In this document: in pieces, positions 33,090-46,900 of the stretch
Layout of the letters: each line of letters opens with the position of its first letter
Position numbering within the stretch: the stretch's first letter is position 1
Assembly: GCA_033032175.1 (NCBI GenBank)
Contig: CM065320.1
Coordinates: 11,427,413 to 11,491,412 of the forward strand
Direction of reading: 5' to 3'
Length of the DNA: 64,000 nucleotides
Origin: Saturnia japonica
Taxonomy: Eukaryota; Arthropoda; Insecta; Lepidoptera; Saturniidae
The notes under the pieces: generated by a model
Told to the model about the DNA's origin: nothing
The model's input: only the letters and a program-made list of their open reading frames with translations
Database searches by the model: none
Translations under genes and position numbers: made by a program

Positions 33090-33762
33090 GGTTGTTGTTG
33101 TAGTAGGCCAGTGATACCTATTAAGGCTTATTTATGACGGTCGGCTTGCGCCCCCTAGGACTCTACGCCCGGGTGCTTCGCACTCCTTGCACCTCCGGGT
33201 AAAGTCGGCCCTGATGGGGTGTTAATCTCTCTGTAGTTGCAGTTTTTTTCTAATAGTATGCTTAGAACCAGGCAACGTACCGCCACATTGATGTACTAAA
33301 ACAATTTTAAAAAAGCACTATAGTAAAAATATGAAATAAAAAGAACAAGAAATTTATGCAAAGTTCTTTGTTAACAATTATTTAAGTAGGCCTCAGACCT
33401 CAGTGCAACCTATTTACGAGCCAATGCCCATACACATCTCAGTGACCACATGTATGTCAATGTGACATTCGAGTGACATCGAGCAACATCATGAGTTATG
33501 TAAAAAATGCGTTAGAAATGGCTCATTATTTCGCTCTTTTTAATGTAATATGCTGATAAAACAAGTCTGATATATCTGTGACGTACATTTGATAACCGTT
33601 TAGTATATTAATGGTGTGGAAAATAACGACCCTGACGTCATATTGATAAAAATATTGGCGGTAAAGAAAGATATACTCCAAATCGTATGCCGTTTTACGG
33701 TACCTACTAAATCAAGAGAATCGGGTTACTAAGTCCAAAATATAATAGAACTTTATAGTTTA

Positions 33763-34420
33763 CTAGCTGTGCCCCGCGGTTTCACCCGTATATAATTTAG
33801 AAGAAATCACTGATTGATGATTTATATTACTTCAGTATAGACAATATTTTTATCGTTCGGCCAGATCGTCACATCACGGCATCGTAGGAATCGTTCGCGC
33901 CACTATTACTATAGACATAGACCTGAGCCGAGTGTTGAATTATTTTAATTTTGTATTATCTCGTAAACTATGCGTACAAATAACATGCTGTAAAAGACAA
34001 AATTTATCTTCATTAAATTGTCTTTATGATGAAGTAACTTTTGTTCGTAAGGATTAATATGCCATGCTTAAAAATAATGATCATGAATTAATTTTTAATA
34101 TTCAACAAAAAAATATGCAGTATACCTTATTGTGGCTTATGTTTATGAGATAGATATGATGCTATCGCAACTTTTGTTTAGATATACTAATCACCAATAT
34201 TTTTGTAGGACATTGTATTTACCTATCATTAACCATTACGCCAGCGCACGCGCATAAAGCAGTTCGCAAGGACTTCTACTTCTGAATTACGTAATAAAAA
34301 TCGGTATTTAAGGATAGCTGGGAATTGTAGCATAATGCTTTATAGCTCACAGACTATTAGATGATATAGCTTATACTATTCCTCGTGAGTCTGGCTATCA
34401 TATAAAACAATAATTTTTCA
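33763..34420 (+). repeat. Dispersed repeat copy, paired with 20158-20620
   Basis: It begins ACTAGCTGTGCCCCGCGGTTTCACCC and continues with blocks in the same order as 20158-20620, including GGATTAATATGCCATG, TTAACCATTACGCCAGCGC and CTATTCCTCGTGAGTCTGGC. It is about 40% longer than the other copy. Non-coding. Confidence 0.6.
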
Positions 34421-36381
34421 AATCCAACTGCGCCTTAACTTACTAACTTACAAAAACTTTTCCCATAAACTATTAAATTAGTTTAGATTACTTTAGATAA
34501 TCTGTCATACATAAACAGCGTGACCACTTTTTATTTTGAGATTCTACCAAAATTTTATCTGCTTTCTACTAAGTTTATTAACATCCAATTAAAAATTCTA
34601 CTATATTTCTACCACACATTAATAAAAGTAAATTATATAGCTTTCACTACTTATAATTACTTTAGACCTCTAATTTGGATTCCAAATTAATAACCTAAGT
34701 ATATATTTTAGCATTTTTCATCACTTTCAAGATAAATATGCCAGATTGAAAGATTTTTAAAATTTTAACACATCTTTAAAACAAGCCTTCATCATTTTGC
34801 AAATGACTAAATCTAAATATTTTGTAAAATGAAAAATGAAGTACACTCAAGTACGAGTATACAAGGGGAAAAAATTGCAAACTTTGCAAAAAGCTTTGTA
34901 ATAGTACAGAATATAAGTCATAATTAAATTTTGTAACTAAAATAATTACATTTTACTTCTTACATACACAATTAAATTTTGTCATTAGGTTAAAGTAATC
35001 CTGTAATCCAGTCTCTTTCACATGATACTGTTGCTCGTATTTTCATTATATAGCGACAGACCAATTTAATCACTCATGATCGTTACAAAGAAAGTCAATT
35101 TCATACTGAAAACCATATTTCACGAAAGTTTTAATAATTAAGTAGGTACCTGAAATTACTAAGATATTCGATTATATTAGGCCATAATGTTCAAACCATA
35201 GGATCTATATTTCTTTACGATATGCATTCAATCAACCTCAGTTTACTATAAATACTCGATCTGGAATATAATATTGCCTATGATCTACTAAATTCTACTG
35301 AAATAGTTTGACCTTGTAAAATTCTTTTCTGATTGGCGAAATCTACTAAAAAAGTAGACAACTACTAAGAGTGGTCACGCTGTATATTAGTTACTTGAGC
35401 GGACTGTAGAACTTAGTGTTGTACCCTGATTTATATTAAAAAAAATTTAAACGTGTGCAGTCACACACTGTAGAAGTGAAACCTTCAGAAAACAAAAATG
35501 TCTTCATTAAAATATTTTTAAAAAAATCCTAAATAAGCGGGACTCGAACTATCAATCACCAGTCCGGGTACAAGAATAAGTCTAGTCTCACACTGCTAGG
35601 CATTAACCGTGTAAAATGTAAATAAATTCTATCGCATTCTCTCGTACGCTAAATTATATAAATGTATATGTTTCTCTTTTTAGTGTAGGTAGCTTTTTCA
35701 TTTCATCACCTTTTAAATCACATCGGTACTAAGAAATTTTTAATTCAGTAATAATAACTTGATAAATTTTTTCCCCCAATAGGCAATTTCTCAGTGGCTT
35801 ATAATAGATAATATTATAGGGCCCGTTCCATTAATTAAAATTGTTCACTCGGTACACTGCTAATTTGTCATATTTACGTTCCCTTTTCCACTAGTTAGAC
35901 GGTTTCCTCGAGAGAGAGGCTTGTTTTTCTTTCGAATATGCCTTCAATCCACCTTTGATTACAAACTGTAACGTGTCATCAGGTGAAGATTGCAAATCAG
36001 AGGCTTTATCGCTTGAGTAATTCCAGACCACTAGCATTCGCAAAACATTCACATATTATAACGATGCGAGTTTTGATGCGAATCTTTCGCTTATATGCGA
36101 ATGCGGATGCGACCATTGAAACTTCACTTGGTTGCGACGTACGTTAAGTTTATAAATTGAATAACTGATTACATTAACGTCAGGAGTCAGGAGCGTCACT
36201 AATATTATACGGTTAAAGACAGTATCAGCCTACACAAAGTGACGTACGATAGTTCAATTCTGTCTTACTTCAACGCATCTGTACTTGAATTGTTAAACAT
36301 CCTGTGACAGTGACAGTCATTCATGGCTTCTTATTTTATTCAGTTTTTACTAATATGATGCATACGGTGCTACGGTATGGT
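34421..36381. other. AT-rich intergenic sequence, nothing identified
   Basis: No supported gene, RNA or element. A fragment near 35555-35640 (CGGGACTCGAACTATCAATC, then CACACTGCTAGGCATTAACC) has the look of a degraded reverse-oriented tRNA-derived SINE head. Confidence 0.4.
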
Positions 36382-37536
36382 CAGGGTCGCCAGATTGGGG
36401 CGATTTTCCCACATTTTTGAGGAAATTAATGTTACTGGGTATATTTTGGGGAAACGGAAATGATGGGAAATTTTTGGGGAACAAAATTTTAGCACCGGGG
36501 AAATTTGGGGAAGAACTTTATCTGCATAGCCGTACTACTAACTACTACTTCTACTCAGAGTTCACAACCTAAAGCGTGGCAGTTATTTTATCATCAGCTT
36601 CGAAATTATCCTATTTCCCTATTTTTTGAATTCTTCTATTGTTAAAATTATCGTATTTCCTTATAATTTGTTATAGTACGAGGGCATACAATTGTTGTAA
36701 ATGTACGCTACGTACACGTACGGTTGTAAACCCTGCTTCTGCGAATGCCATCTCTAATATTTGAATTCAAACTTCACATACTCATTTTTGAAAATTATAT
36801 TTACTCTATTTTTTATAGTAGCTCGACAAATTGACTGTACTGTCTCTGTTGGATGATGCAATTTCTGTCTTTCTCTTCAAATCAAAATCTTTTAGCGTTC
36901 CTGGTTTAAAGCCGGTAATTATTACAGCAACGAGCAATGTAATGCATTATTCCTACGCAATGTATAACAAAATATTGAAGACACTATTATTCTACTGTCA
37001 GACATCCTTTATCTTATTATATTAAGTGAGCAATTCTTGTGTATATAATATATGTAATTGGTTTTTCGGAAACAGCCCCTACGATTTGGATGAAACTTTG
37101 TATTTAGATAATGTTTTACATTCCTTGTACTGTACAAATTATGCGGTTGTAGTTATACTTTTGATATTTACTAAGCCGCTTAATAGTTCTGTTATCTATT
37201 TCTAAAGTTACTATACCTACTGATAAAAAATCAATACAACAGAAAGGAACGCACGAAGAAAGCAAATGTGACTCCCATATAGCCATATTTTTTGTTTATC
37301 TGGTCAATACATTTTTATTTACAAATTGAAAAAGTTGTGGAATTTTTGCTTATGTAAGATGTTACTTTTATGGTTCTGAATACATATCTCCGCCTCTTAA
37401 AGCTGCCTATACTAAAAATATACAAAATTTAAAGGAATGTTTAAGGTTTTTGGTGAAAAGTTGCTAAAATAGTATCTTTTTGGGGAATTTTTTGGCCGCC
37501 ATGGGGAAATTTCTAAAATTCAATCTGGAGACCCTG
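36382..37536. mobile_element. Non-autonomous hAT element
   Basis: The left end is CAGGGTCGCCAGATTGGGG and the right end reads, reversed, CAGGGTCTCCAGATTGAAT, so the inverted repeats match at 15 of the first 16 bases. The 8-bp flanks are GGTATGGT (36374-36381) and GGTACGGC (37537-37544), 6 of 8 identical, the length expected for hAT duplications. The 1155-bp interior has no transposase, and carries GGGGAAAT-type words near both ends. It lies 0.27 kb before the first coding exon of Pi3K68D. Confidence 0.7.
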
Positions 37537-37803
37537 GGTACGGCTTGCGTTGGCCAAATAAAATGAAATAAAATTGTGCCGAGACACAACTAAAACTGTA
37601 TTATGTAGTCAAAAATAAACGAACTAAGCTTTATCTCGGGAATATTCCTTTGGTAAGGAAGTTATTAGTGTTTTGTATCCGGTTAAATAAACGTACAAAG
37701 TTTTATGTAGTTTTAAAATGGATAGAATAATAAATTGCTTTTTGTTTTAATTCCCACGCATGTTTTGTGAATGTTGTAGATACAATTTAAAGGAGTTCCG
37801 ATA

Positions 37804-37915
37804 ATGTCTGACTACGATCTTCAGTTCCAAGCTGATTTGGAAAAGGCACAAGCGCTGAGTTTAGAAAGTTTGGCATTAGATCAGTTTCGTAGGCAGAAGC
37901 TTCTAACTAGTACAG
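37804..37915 (+). CDS. Pi3K68D: First coding exon of Pi3K68D with UIM-like motif
   Basis: The exon encodes MSDYDLQFQADLEKAQALSL and then ESLALDQFRRQKLL. The stretch DLEKAQALSLES fits the ubiquitin-interacting motif pattern: acidic residues, a central Ala, and Ser four residues on. Ubiquitin binding is a prediction from this motif. The donor TACAG|GTAACT leaves phase 1, matched by the exon at 41778. Confidence 0.75.
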
Positions 37916-40900
37916 GTAACTGACGTAACTTTGTTTACTCCAACAGATAAGTGATGAACCAAGGTCTGGGCGATGAAAATCTTATATTTTTTACTTATGT
38001 CTAAAATTCATTGCATACACTTCCTTACAAAAGTAACTAAACTTTTGATTGGTTTTTGAATCTGATCTTCCTTTTATATATGTGCACTCTAAGATTGGGT
38101 TGATGATACTTATAATGTAATCTAAAGCAAAGAAGTCACAGTTTAAAATTGTCTATATTATAAATATAAACTTATATGTTTAAAATATGTACTTGATTTA
38201 TTGGTATTTGGAGCAAACCACTTTTCTTATATTTATCTTCAAAATCCAATTTTTTCTTACCAACTCATTTCATATGGGTTACAAAAATGATTGTATTGTT
38301 TTTTTAGATTATAATAAAATAACTATACATTGGATTTCATTCATAACAATCTTGGTTGTAAAGACTTTGGGTTGGTTTTAGAATCGTTTGACACAAATTG
38401 GGGGTTGAAAGGGGTTAAATTTGATGTAGATTAGATCCCTGGTTATAACGGTGCCACGCTAATTACAAGTGAAAGTTAAAAAAAAAGTACTAATCCTAAA
38501 CCTTAAACTATTTGTTGCAAATGCAAAACTGTGAAATTAAAAACAAAATTACAGTTTCATATTCTTATCTGTCATCTGAGGAATGTTTCACAAAACAAAA
38601 ACCTTTGAAACTAAACACAAACACCTTCATACACTGAACTGTGTTTGTATACCGGACGTTAGAGTGGTTATTACTTAGAGGAGCATAACAAAATAGTAAA
38701 CAAACATATAATAATTAAGTAATTTTTCGAAATTTATTTTGTTTTATTATTATGTTGTTCTACTAATATAGCTAATACCAAACCCTTTTTTGTAAATATT
38801 TTGATAGTTCCAATAAATATAAAATCGTGAAACCATTTAAAAGTAAATAGGCTGTGACAAGTGACCGAAGGGTGCTCTGTGCATGTTAGGTTAGGTTAGG
38901 ATTTATTTTTGTTATTCTAAATTCAACTTCCAAAACTACAAGTTTGACTTTGAAACTTTAAACAGCCTATAAACTCCTACCTATCAGAAGATAGGGAAAG
39001 CTTCCTCCACCCTCCCTCTACCTTCTCTTGCTGCTCAGCATAATTTTGAATTTGACCTTGAAACTTTTAAGTATCAATAACTCAGGTCAGGTGAATTACC
39101 TTATAATAGGAGTAGTGTTAGAGGATTTGGGCAGCCAACTCCCAAAAAATTATCTGGTCTTATCTGCGTGCCAAACAATTTTAAATTTTAACCTTTTTGA
39201 TTTTATTATCCTTTCGTTTACATCTACAGATTGTTAGCAGTAACAATAATAGGCTTTTGTTTGTAAGTGCTCAGTTAGGTAAAGTTAAATCTAGTATGTT
39301 AGCACAGAAATCTAAATTGAAACAATGCAATATAAAAGATTAAAAAAAAAACCCATGTCTAAAATGTTTATAGTATTATTTAGTAGACTTTATGTGATGT
39401 AATATGCACATTGCATAGTTATATTGTCTGGAATAAATATTGTTTTCTATCTTTCTTACTTCTTATGTAACCAACAATTAACTGGAAGAATATAATAATT
39501 ATTTAACACCTGAGTGGATTTATTTTTACTTTGTCATGGTAGTTCCAAATAATTAATTAAAACAACATCAACATCACAAAACATAAAAATTGTACACATC
39601 GTAAAAATACTATGTATATGTTTGAAATTTTATAATATTGTTGTGACACTTCTATTTTGCCTATTTCGGATAATTAGTGGCTGCTTTCATCCACTACAAG
39701 TCAAATAACCATTGTTATAATTTATACTTGTATTAATTACATTCCAATAACCTTTATAGTTACTATAAAAAAATATAATTCATGTACTAAAAAAAAGAGA
39801 AATTTAAGAGGCTTTTTAGTTTTGCTAAGAAATATATATTATTCTTAAAGTACTTAGATTTACTAATACACATTCTTGTAAACATATTCAATGTAAAAGG
39901 AAAGATTTTAACAATATTAAGAGCTCAAATTTACAGGGAATACTTTTTCCATGTCTACAGCATTAGATTTAGGTGTCAGTGAAAAAAAAAATCCAAATGA
40001 AGTACCCTAATATATACATATAAATGCTCATAACCAAGTTCAAGGTAACATCCAATTGCTTTAATTTACAAACTCATGCAATTCCCAATTGTTATGATTC
40101 ATGCATTTATTGTGACAATTGGACCTGTGAAAACAACAAAAATTGAAGTGCATCATTTCATTTGGCTTGGTGTAGGTCACAGCATATCAAAGAAAGGGAG
40201 TGTAAGGTCATTAACTTGATGTATACAACTGAAGTATTGCTTAGTGTAACCATGGCTTTAAATTTAAAAAGAATAAACAGAGGACACAGTTGTAGAAGTT
40301 CAAACACTGAAATTTGTATGAAAATTATCTTAAAATGAAAAATGGACTGCTGGAAAAGTAGACCACAGAAGATACACCAGGGAACTCTTCAAAACCATTG
40401 AAGTTGCTTTTCTTTTTTGTTAAAATTTATCTTGTTATATTTATTGTAAATACATAATTCAGACGTGCTTTATATGTTAATCCTAACATTAAAAATACTT
40501 AAGTGGGCTTAAGGAATCGTGCACGATTCCCTGATTCCCTTGCAATAGGGCTCTTCAAAATACTGATGAAAGACTAAATTTCATTATTTTCTTTATCATT
40601 CTATGCAGTTTTTTTTTCTTGCACATTACTTTTTATGGACTTTTTCTGTTAGTAATTACCATTTAGGTCTACTTGAGGTAAAACATGACTATATATTTAA
40701 TTACTTGAAGGATAACAAAGTTATTAATTGCAATTAATAAAAATTATTTTGTAAAATTATGTTTGACTTGTAAATATTACTGAAACTTTAGATTCGCTCT
40801 GAAGATTATTGTATGCCTATAGTTTTTATGTCAATACATACCAAATATGCATAATATCGTAATTCATTTAACCAAAGTTTTCAGAACAGTTTTGTAAAAA

Positions 40901-43900
40901 AAAAATCATTGCTTCATAATTTTTATTTGGCAAGTTGATTCAAATTGGATGATACCCATTTTTAAAATTCATTCAACTATTAATATTTGTGAATTGTAAC
41001 CAAATAACTAACAACAATATTATCATGAAATATCGTTTATTTTACTTTACAATGATAATTTTAGTGAAGTAAAAATGGATTAGGCTGTGAAACTCCTTGA
41101 GTTTTTTTCGTGTAAGTATTTGCTTAGGGTATACTTATAATTTATTGTAATCAAGTTATTTAATATACTTAAACATGAAATCAACTGCCAAACTGCAGAA
41201 TAAATTAAGTCACTATTGGATTACTGGATACTGGAACAGGAGCTTTCACTGTAGACAAGTTTAGTGAAACTTATTTATTTATAAACTTTATTATTGACCA
41301 TTAATTTCAGAAATAGTTAAATTATTTGAATTATGTGATAATTACAAAGGGTGACCTTATTGTTGAAAGCAATTACTTCCAGATAACATTTGGAAGGATA
41401 TGTACTAGAAAAAAATCAGGTTGAATGTGTATAGTGAGATCAACATAACATAAACAAAATATATGTATGGTGGTTGTGATCCCTACCATCTTACTTGGTT
41501 ACTACTGAATATAATGCCCGATAGACCGATAAATCATGGTCGAACATCCAGTAAATGTGTCGTTGCCGACAGTTTTATCGGGTCCCTGTAATGTGAACAG
41601 AGCTATTTGAGTACATGATTATGTACCCGACAGATTTATTGTCCCGACAAAAAATGTTATTTTAAAGTGTTTATAAAATTGGTGACAATACTTTCTTATC
41701 TATAGATAAAACATGCCAAAAGTTAATAGTCATTGGTGTATATTGTTATCATATCGATATCGTGTTGATTGTTGCAGATAATGTGCGGGACTTTGCCAGC
41801 GTCAGTGCACGACGACGTGAGGAAGAGGGACCTCCGCCTGCGTTGCCGCCGCCACCGCGCAAACCACCACGAGGACGACCCTCGATCACAGAGCCTCCCA
41901 GGTACCTCATAACACAGCCACTAAATATTCAAGCGAATATTCTATTTTTTATTCTTGCAGCAAGGTTTGAACATTAATCATCTATCTATATATAAATAAA
42001 ATAATAGAGGTATGCCGTTGTGCGCGCATCACGCGAAAACTACTGGATAGATTTTGAGTAATTTTTTTGTTTGTTTTACTCCCTAAATAATTGACCCTTA
42101 TCTAAAAAATATCTCAATATCTTCATTAAATAAAAAGTTATGAAAGTTTTAAGAAACCTACGATGTTTATAAGTACTAAGTGTTAAGCGTCGTGTTTTCT
42201 TGCCATGGTGTTAATAACACCGGCCGACATGATTTTCCTTGTCCAAGATATAATTAACTTTTTCCACTAATTTTGTAGTGCTGATTACAAAATCGTACCG
42301 AATTTTATCGTATCACATCAGATTTTTAGTAAAATTAATATATTCGCTATTTTAGATTTTTAATTTTCAGTAAAAATAATAGTACATTATGGTACAAGTG
42401 TGTAATGTTGGTGATTACCGCTGAGGCGCCATTGAAACCCGAGCCGTTAGGTGAGGGTCTTAAGAGAGCCGAGGACGGTAATCACCAATACACACGTGTA
42501 TCATACGATGTTTTTCAACACACTTGTGAAGAAAATAATAATAAAAAGTCATTTTTCCTTGGAGTTTTCAGGTAGTAAACTTTGCATAACGTTAAGGGCT
42601 TCACATCTTATATCGGGCGGTGTACAACATAAATCATTTTCTTCATAACTAGTACTTGTAGACATTTTAATTAATAAATAAATAAAATTTCAACAGTGAC
42701 AACGAGTTGTGAATTTTTTTTCGCTATGGCGGGAAAAATTAATTAGTTTGCGCGCGCATCTAACAATGGCGATCGGCCATAGACTAAAGGAATGAGGTTT
42801 CCTTTTTTTGGCTTTCCGCAGATAGCGTTTTAGCCACGTATAAAATGGGGGATTTAAAGTTTTCTTTATTACACAGAAAACAAAAGTTATATTTGAGTGA
42901 AAGTTTTATTTATTAAACACGTACAAGTTGAAATTATCTATTTAAATACGAAGTTGTATGAAATGAGCAAGCAATAGGTACATTAATTTATTTGTTCTGT
43001 TGATCATTAACTTTTTTGTATCGAAACTTTTTTAAGAACAAAGCAACTCGACCAATAAAAAAAAAACTCTATAACTCACTTGTGAATAATAGCAATGAAA
43101 AAGTCACAGTTTGGTTACAGGTGTCATTATGTGCCTAATTGCGGTGTTATTAGAGCCACTTTATGAGCAAGTGTGTTGAAAATTGAATTATTGAGTTTTG
43201 GCACTCTTTCGTTGAATTAAGCGACTTCTCGTGAGAAAATATATTAGTTGGAACAGCGACACGCTCATTTAAAATGCGTTACATGGAAATAAGCCGTTAT
43301 AGTTACTTTGATTACAAACTTTTTACTAAAATCAGTGTGATTATTAAAAAAAAATTGTTTACGTTTTACTTTTGGTATTTAATATATTTAATTAATGATT
43401 TGTGGTTGAAAAACGTCTAAAAACATAATGTCTTCAAGAAAGTATCATAATAGTCCAGATACATTTTGTTACATTTGTGGAAACTTTATGACTTCAAAGC
43501 AAAAACTGAAAATTACTGAGTTTTTAGATAATATGTGTAATGATTATTTTGGCTTCAAAATACAACTAAAATCGTGGACTCCGCAGTTAGTTTGTACTAG
43601 CTATTTGTGTTGAACAATTAAGGCAGTGGACATACCGCAAAAGACAATCTCTACCTTTTGGTAGACCCATGATTTGGAGAACGCAAGCCAATCATATTGA
43701 TAATTGTTATTCTTGCTGTACTATTGTGAAAGGTTTTAATGCTAAAGATAAAAATAAGATAGCCTACGCAAATGTAACTTCAGTTACACGTCCCATTCCA
43801 CACAGTTCCAAGTTCAATATCTGATTTCAGGTCAACATCGTCAAAACAAAAAATTGGGGTGTAATATGAGTATAAAACTCCATTTTTTACATTCACATGT

Positions 43901-46900
43901 GGATTTTTTCCCTGATAATCTTGGTGATTATAGTAAAGAACAGGGAGAAAGGTTCCACTAAGACATAAAAACTATGGAAACAAGGTGCCAAGGTCGATGG
44001 AATGTAAATATGATGGCTGATTACTGCTGGTCTACAAAACGTGATATTATTGATGATTCTCATAAAAAAATTACACCAAGACATCATTTTATCGCTAAAC
44101 GTAAAAGATGTCATTCTAAATAGCCCTGTAGCAATTATTGTACTTGATATTTTCTTTGTAAGTTTTCAAATATATGTATTTATAATGTAATAATTGATAT
44201 TTTACTTATAATTTTAAAATAAACACTTTTTCCTTTTTGTAAAAAAACTTGATGTGATAGAGTAATTATGTAGGTATTTTTGTGTTCAAAATACTATAAA
44301 TTAGCGATATGTTTCACTGAAATCAAAACAACGTTCAAAAAGTTTTCATTTGTCGGCCGGTGTAATATAATAAACACTATATCTAGCTATTAGCTAGTTC
44401 ATAAATGTTGTTTCTACTGGTTATTATTTGATATGAACCAAACTGTTGAAAATCACTTTTTTGGTACCATTGTAATTCTAAATATCTGTAAATATTTTTT
44501 AAAATTCGAAATCCAAAATACTTTATTAAATTGAAGTCCTCAGAAGGCACTTATGAATGTTCCGGGTCTTCGTGAAGAACCCTCAAGAAACTCGATCGCG
44601 TCACTATTAATGTAATTGTGTTATATAGGTACCACATAATATTATAAGTACCTATTCACATAAAAAAGGAGAAAAGAGATTCCAGTTAAACTATGTCGAA
44701 CCAACATAATGCTGCTCATTTTCGTAAGCAGAAAATTCTGGACCTTATAAAATGTCTGTAATTTGTTAGTTTATTTTGTAGGTATAGGTGCCAAGAATTT
44801 TTCAAGAACAGATTGCATCATTTTAGATACTTAGAGGTCACTAAGAAGTAATCAATAAATGAATTCATTTTGTTCCTTAGATCACTAGGGACCAGTCCGA
44901 CTCGAGAGGATAGCAGCGATTTAATATCTTTTGCAAGTCCTACAAGTAAAAGTGCGCCTAAAGACCCTCATGCTTCCCTCAAAGAATATATCGACCAAAT
45001 TAACAAGTAAGAAAACATGATTAAATTCACAGTACACCATTTTAAAATATTTTGACAATATTTTTTGTTCATTGTTTATTATAATCTAATATTGTTCTAC
45101 GTAACTATCAGTCTACTAAACTTTCAGTAAAATGTTTTCAGGTAAACATGTTTTGAAGTAGGTATAAAGAGAAATATGTTATTATTTCAGAAGTATTCAT
45201 TTAATTATGCGCATTAGGGTGGCCCAAAAAAACGATTTTTTTTAGTTCTCACATGAAGATACATTAATTTAACAAGTTTTAAGAATTCTCAGCAACAGTG
45301 AAATCGATATTATTTTTTTCATTTCTAAAATGTTAGTGATCATTTTTTTTCTCCTCATCTAATTATCGTCTATGGTTGACATTAAAATGACCTCTATAAA
45401 ATGTAATATCCATTTAAAAATTTCAGAATACTTATAATATCAACCGTAGACCATCACGAGATTTTTTTAAATATTATTAATTGTAGAATTAAAATAAATG
45501 TAGCCCTTATTTTTCAGTGAGAATTCTTAAATCTTGTTAAATTACCATATTTTCACGTGAGAAGTAAAAAAAATAGTTTTTGTTATATTAGTATATTACT
45601 TGTATCCTAGTGGGCGTATGGGAAACAGCTTCCACTGCTTGGCGTCGTATTTGTACTGGGATTTTTCATCTAACTAATGTATTATCTAAGGAATTTTTTT
45701 AGAAATCGTACCCCTAAGGGGTTTGAAATGGTTGTATAAAAACGCAAAACCACCGAAGCTAGATATAAGGGGTGTCGATCGACATCTTTAAAGCTCGCGG
45801 CTGAGCGCCCTAAGCGCTCGCTTCAAAGTTCGGTGAAGCTGTAAAAGCCGTCAGAGGCTCATGCAGGCTGACATGACAGCGGCGACGGTCGATGGATTAC
45901 GATATTTCGGTAGTCGCCTTTTTTGAAGTGAAAACTTCTTTAGCATCGTTGTGATTTGAGAGTCGATTAAACAAAAAATCGAAAGTGACAGTAAAAAGAG
46001 ACAGATTTACCGTGGGAGAAAATGAAATATAAAAGTTTTAGGCAATGGTAAAATGGTACAAAAGAGGTTTGTTGTCACGCAATAATGAATTTTATTACCT
46101 CGTCAAAAGGGCACGAAACAAAAACTTTTTAGACAACACTTATAACATTCTGTTACTGATTGATATTGTATTAGGTTACCATGGATATTTCAAATGTGCA
46201 CTAATTGAAAATGATTATGTGAATAATGATTGTGAGTACTTGTATGTACGTTTTCATAAACTTTAAATTAGTGTGTATTTGATCATTTTCTGATTAATAA
46301 AAAAACATAGATGTGAAGGTTTCACTTCTACCACGTGTGAATTGCACATATAATTTTTTTAGGATTGTACTCTGCTTATCATCAGGGTCAGCGTCAATTT
46401 ACCGTGCTACTATATATATTTTTAATATTTTAAACTTTGTATTAGAATTATATATTGTAAGCATTCATTAAAATAATAAACAAAGTCGTTATATGCATTC
46501 AGTTTTATAACATGAAGGACCTTTCTTTGTATAAAGGAGTATTTGAGGCAATCGCGTGTTCTTAAATTAGTATCACAATAAGGAAAAAAAAAAAGTACTT
46601 TAATTTTAAGGTTGTAAGGAAGACTTAAAACAAAAAAATAGTAGGTATATGGGGAATGATCGTGGGTAGAATGGTTAGTTACCCATAAAGTGCTCTATTG
46701 TCGCAAATTAGAGAGGCAGTCAAATAGAAAGTGTATTATTATCAATTGTGTCGAATGTACGAGTTATAGCAACTGATAGAACGTCTATTGTACTTAATAA
46801 CTAATAACAATGATAAAGGATAACATATCGATGACTAGTCGATAAAAAGTTAGTCGACTAAATAATGTTGATTATTAAGTAAACGTTTTATCTTAAAAAG

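Noticed and set aside
41762..41977. Open frame start at 41762 as an independent gene
   Set aside because: The bases before 41778 are intron (GTTGCAG acceptor); the coding part is exon 2 of Pi3K68D.
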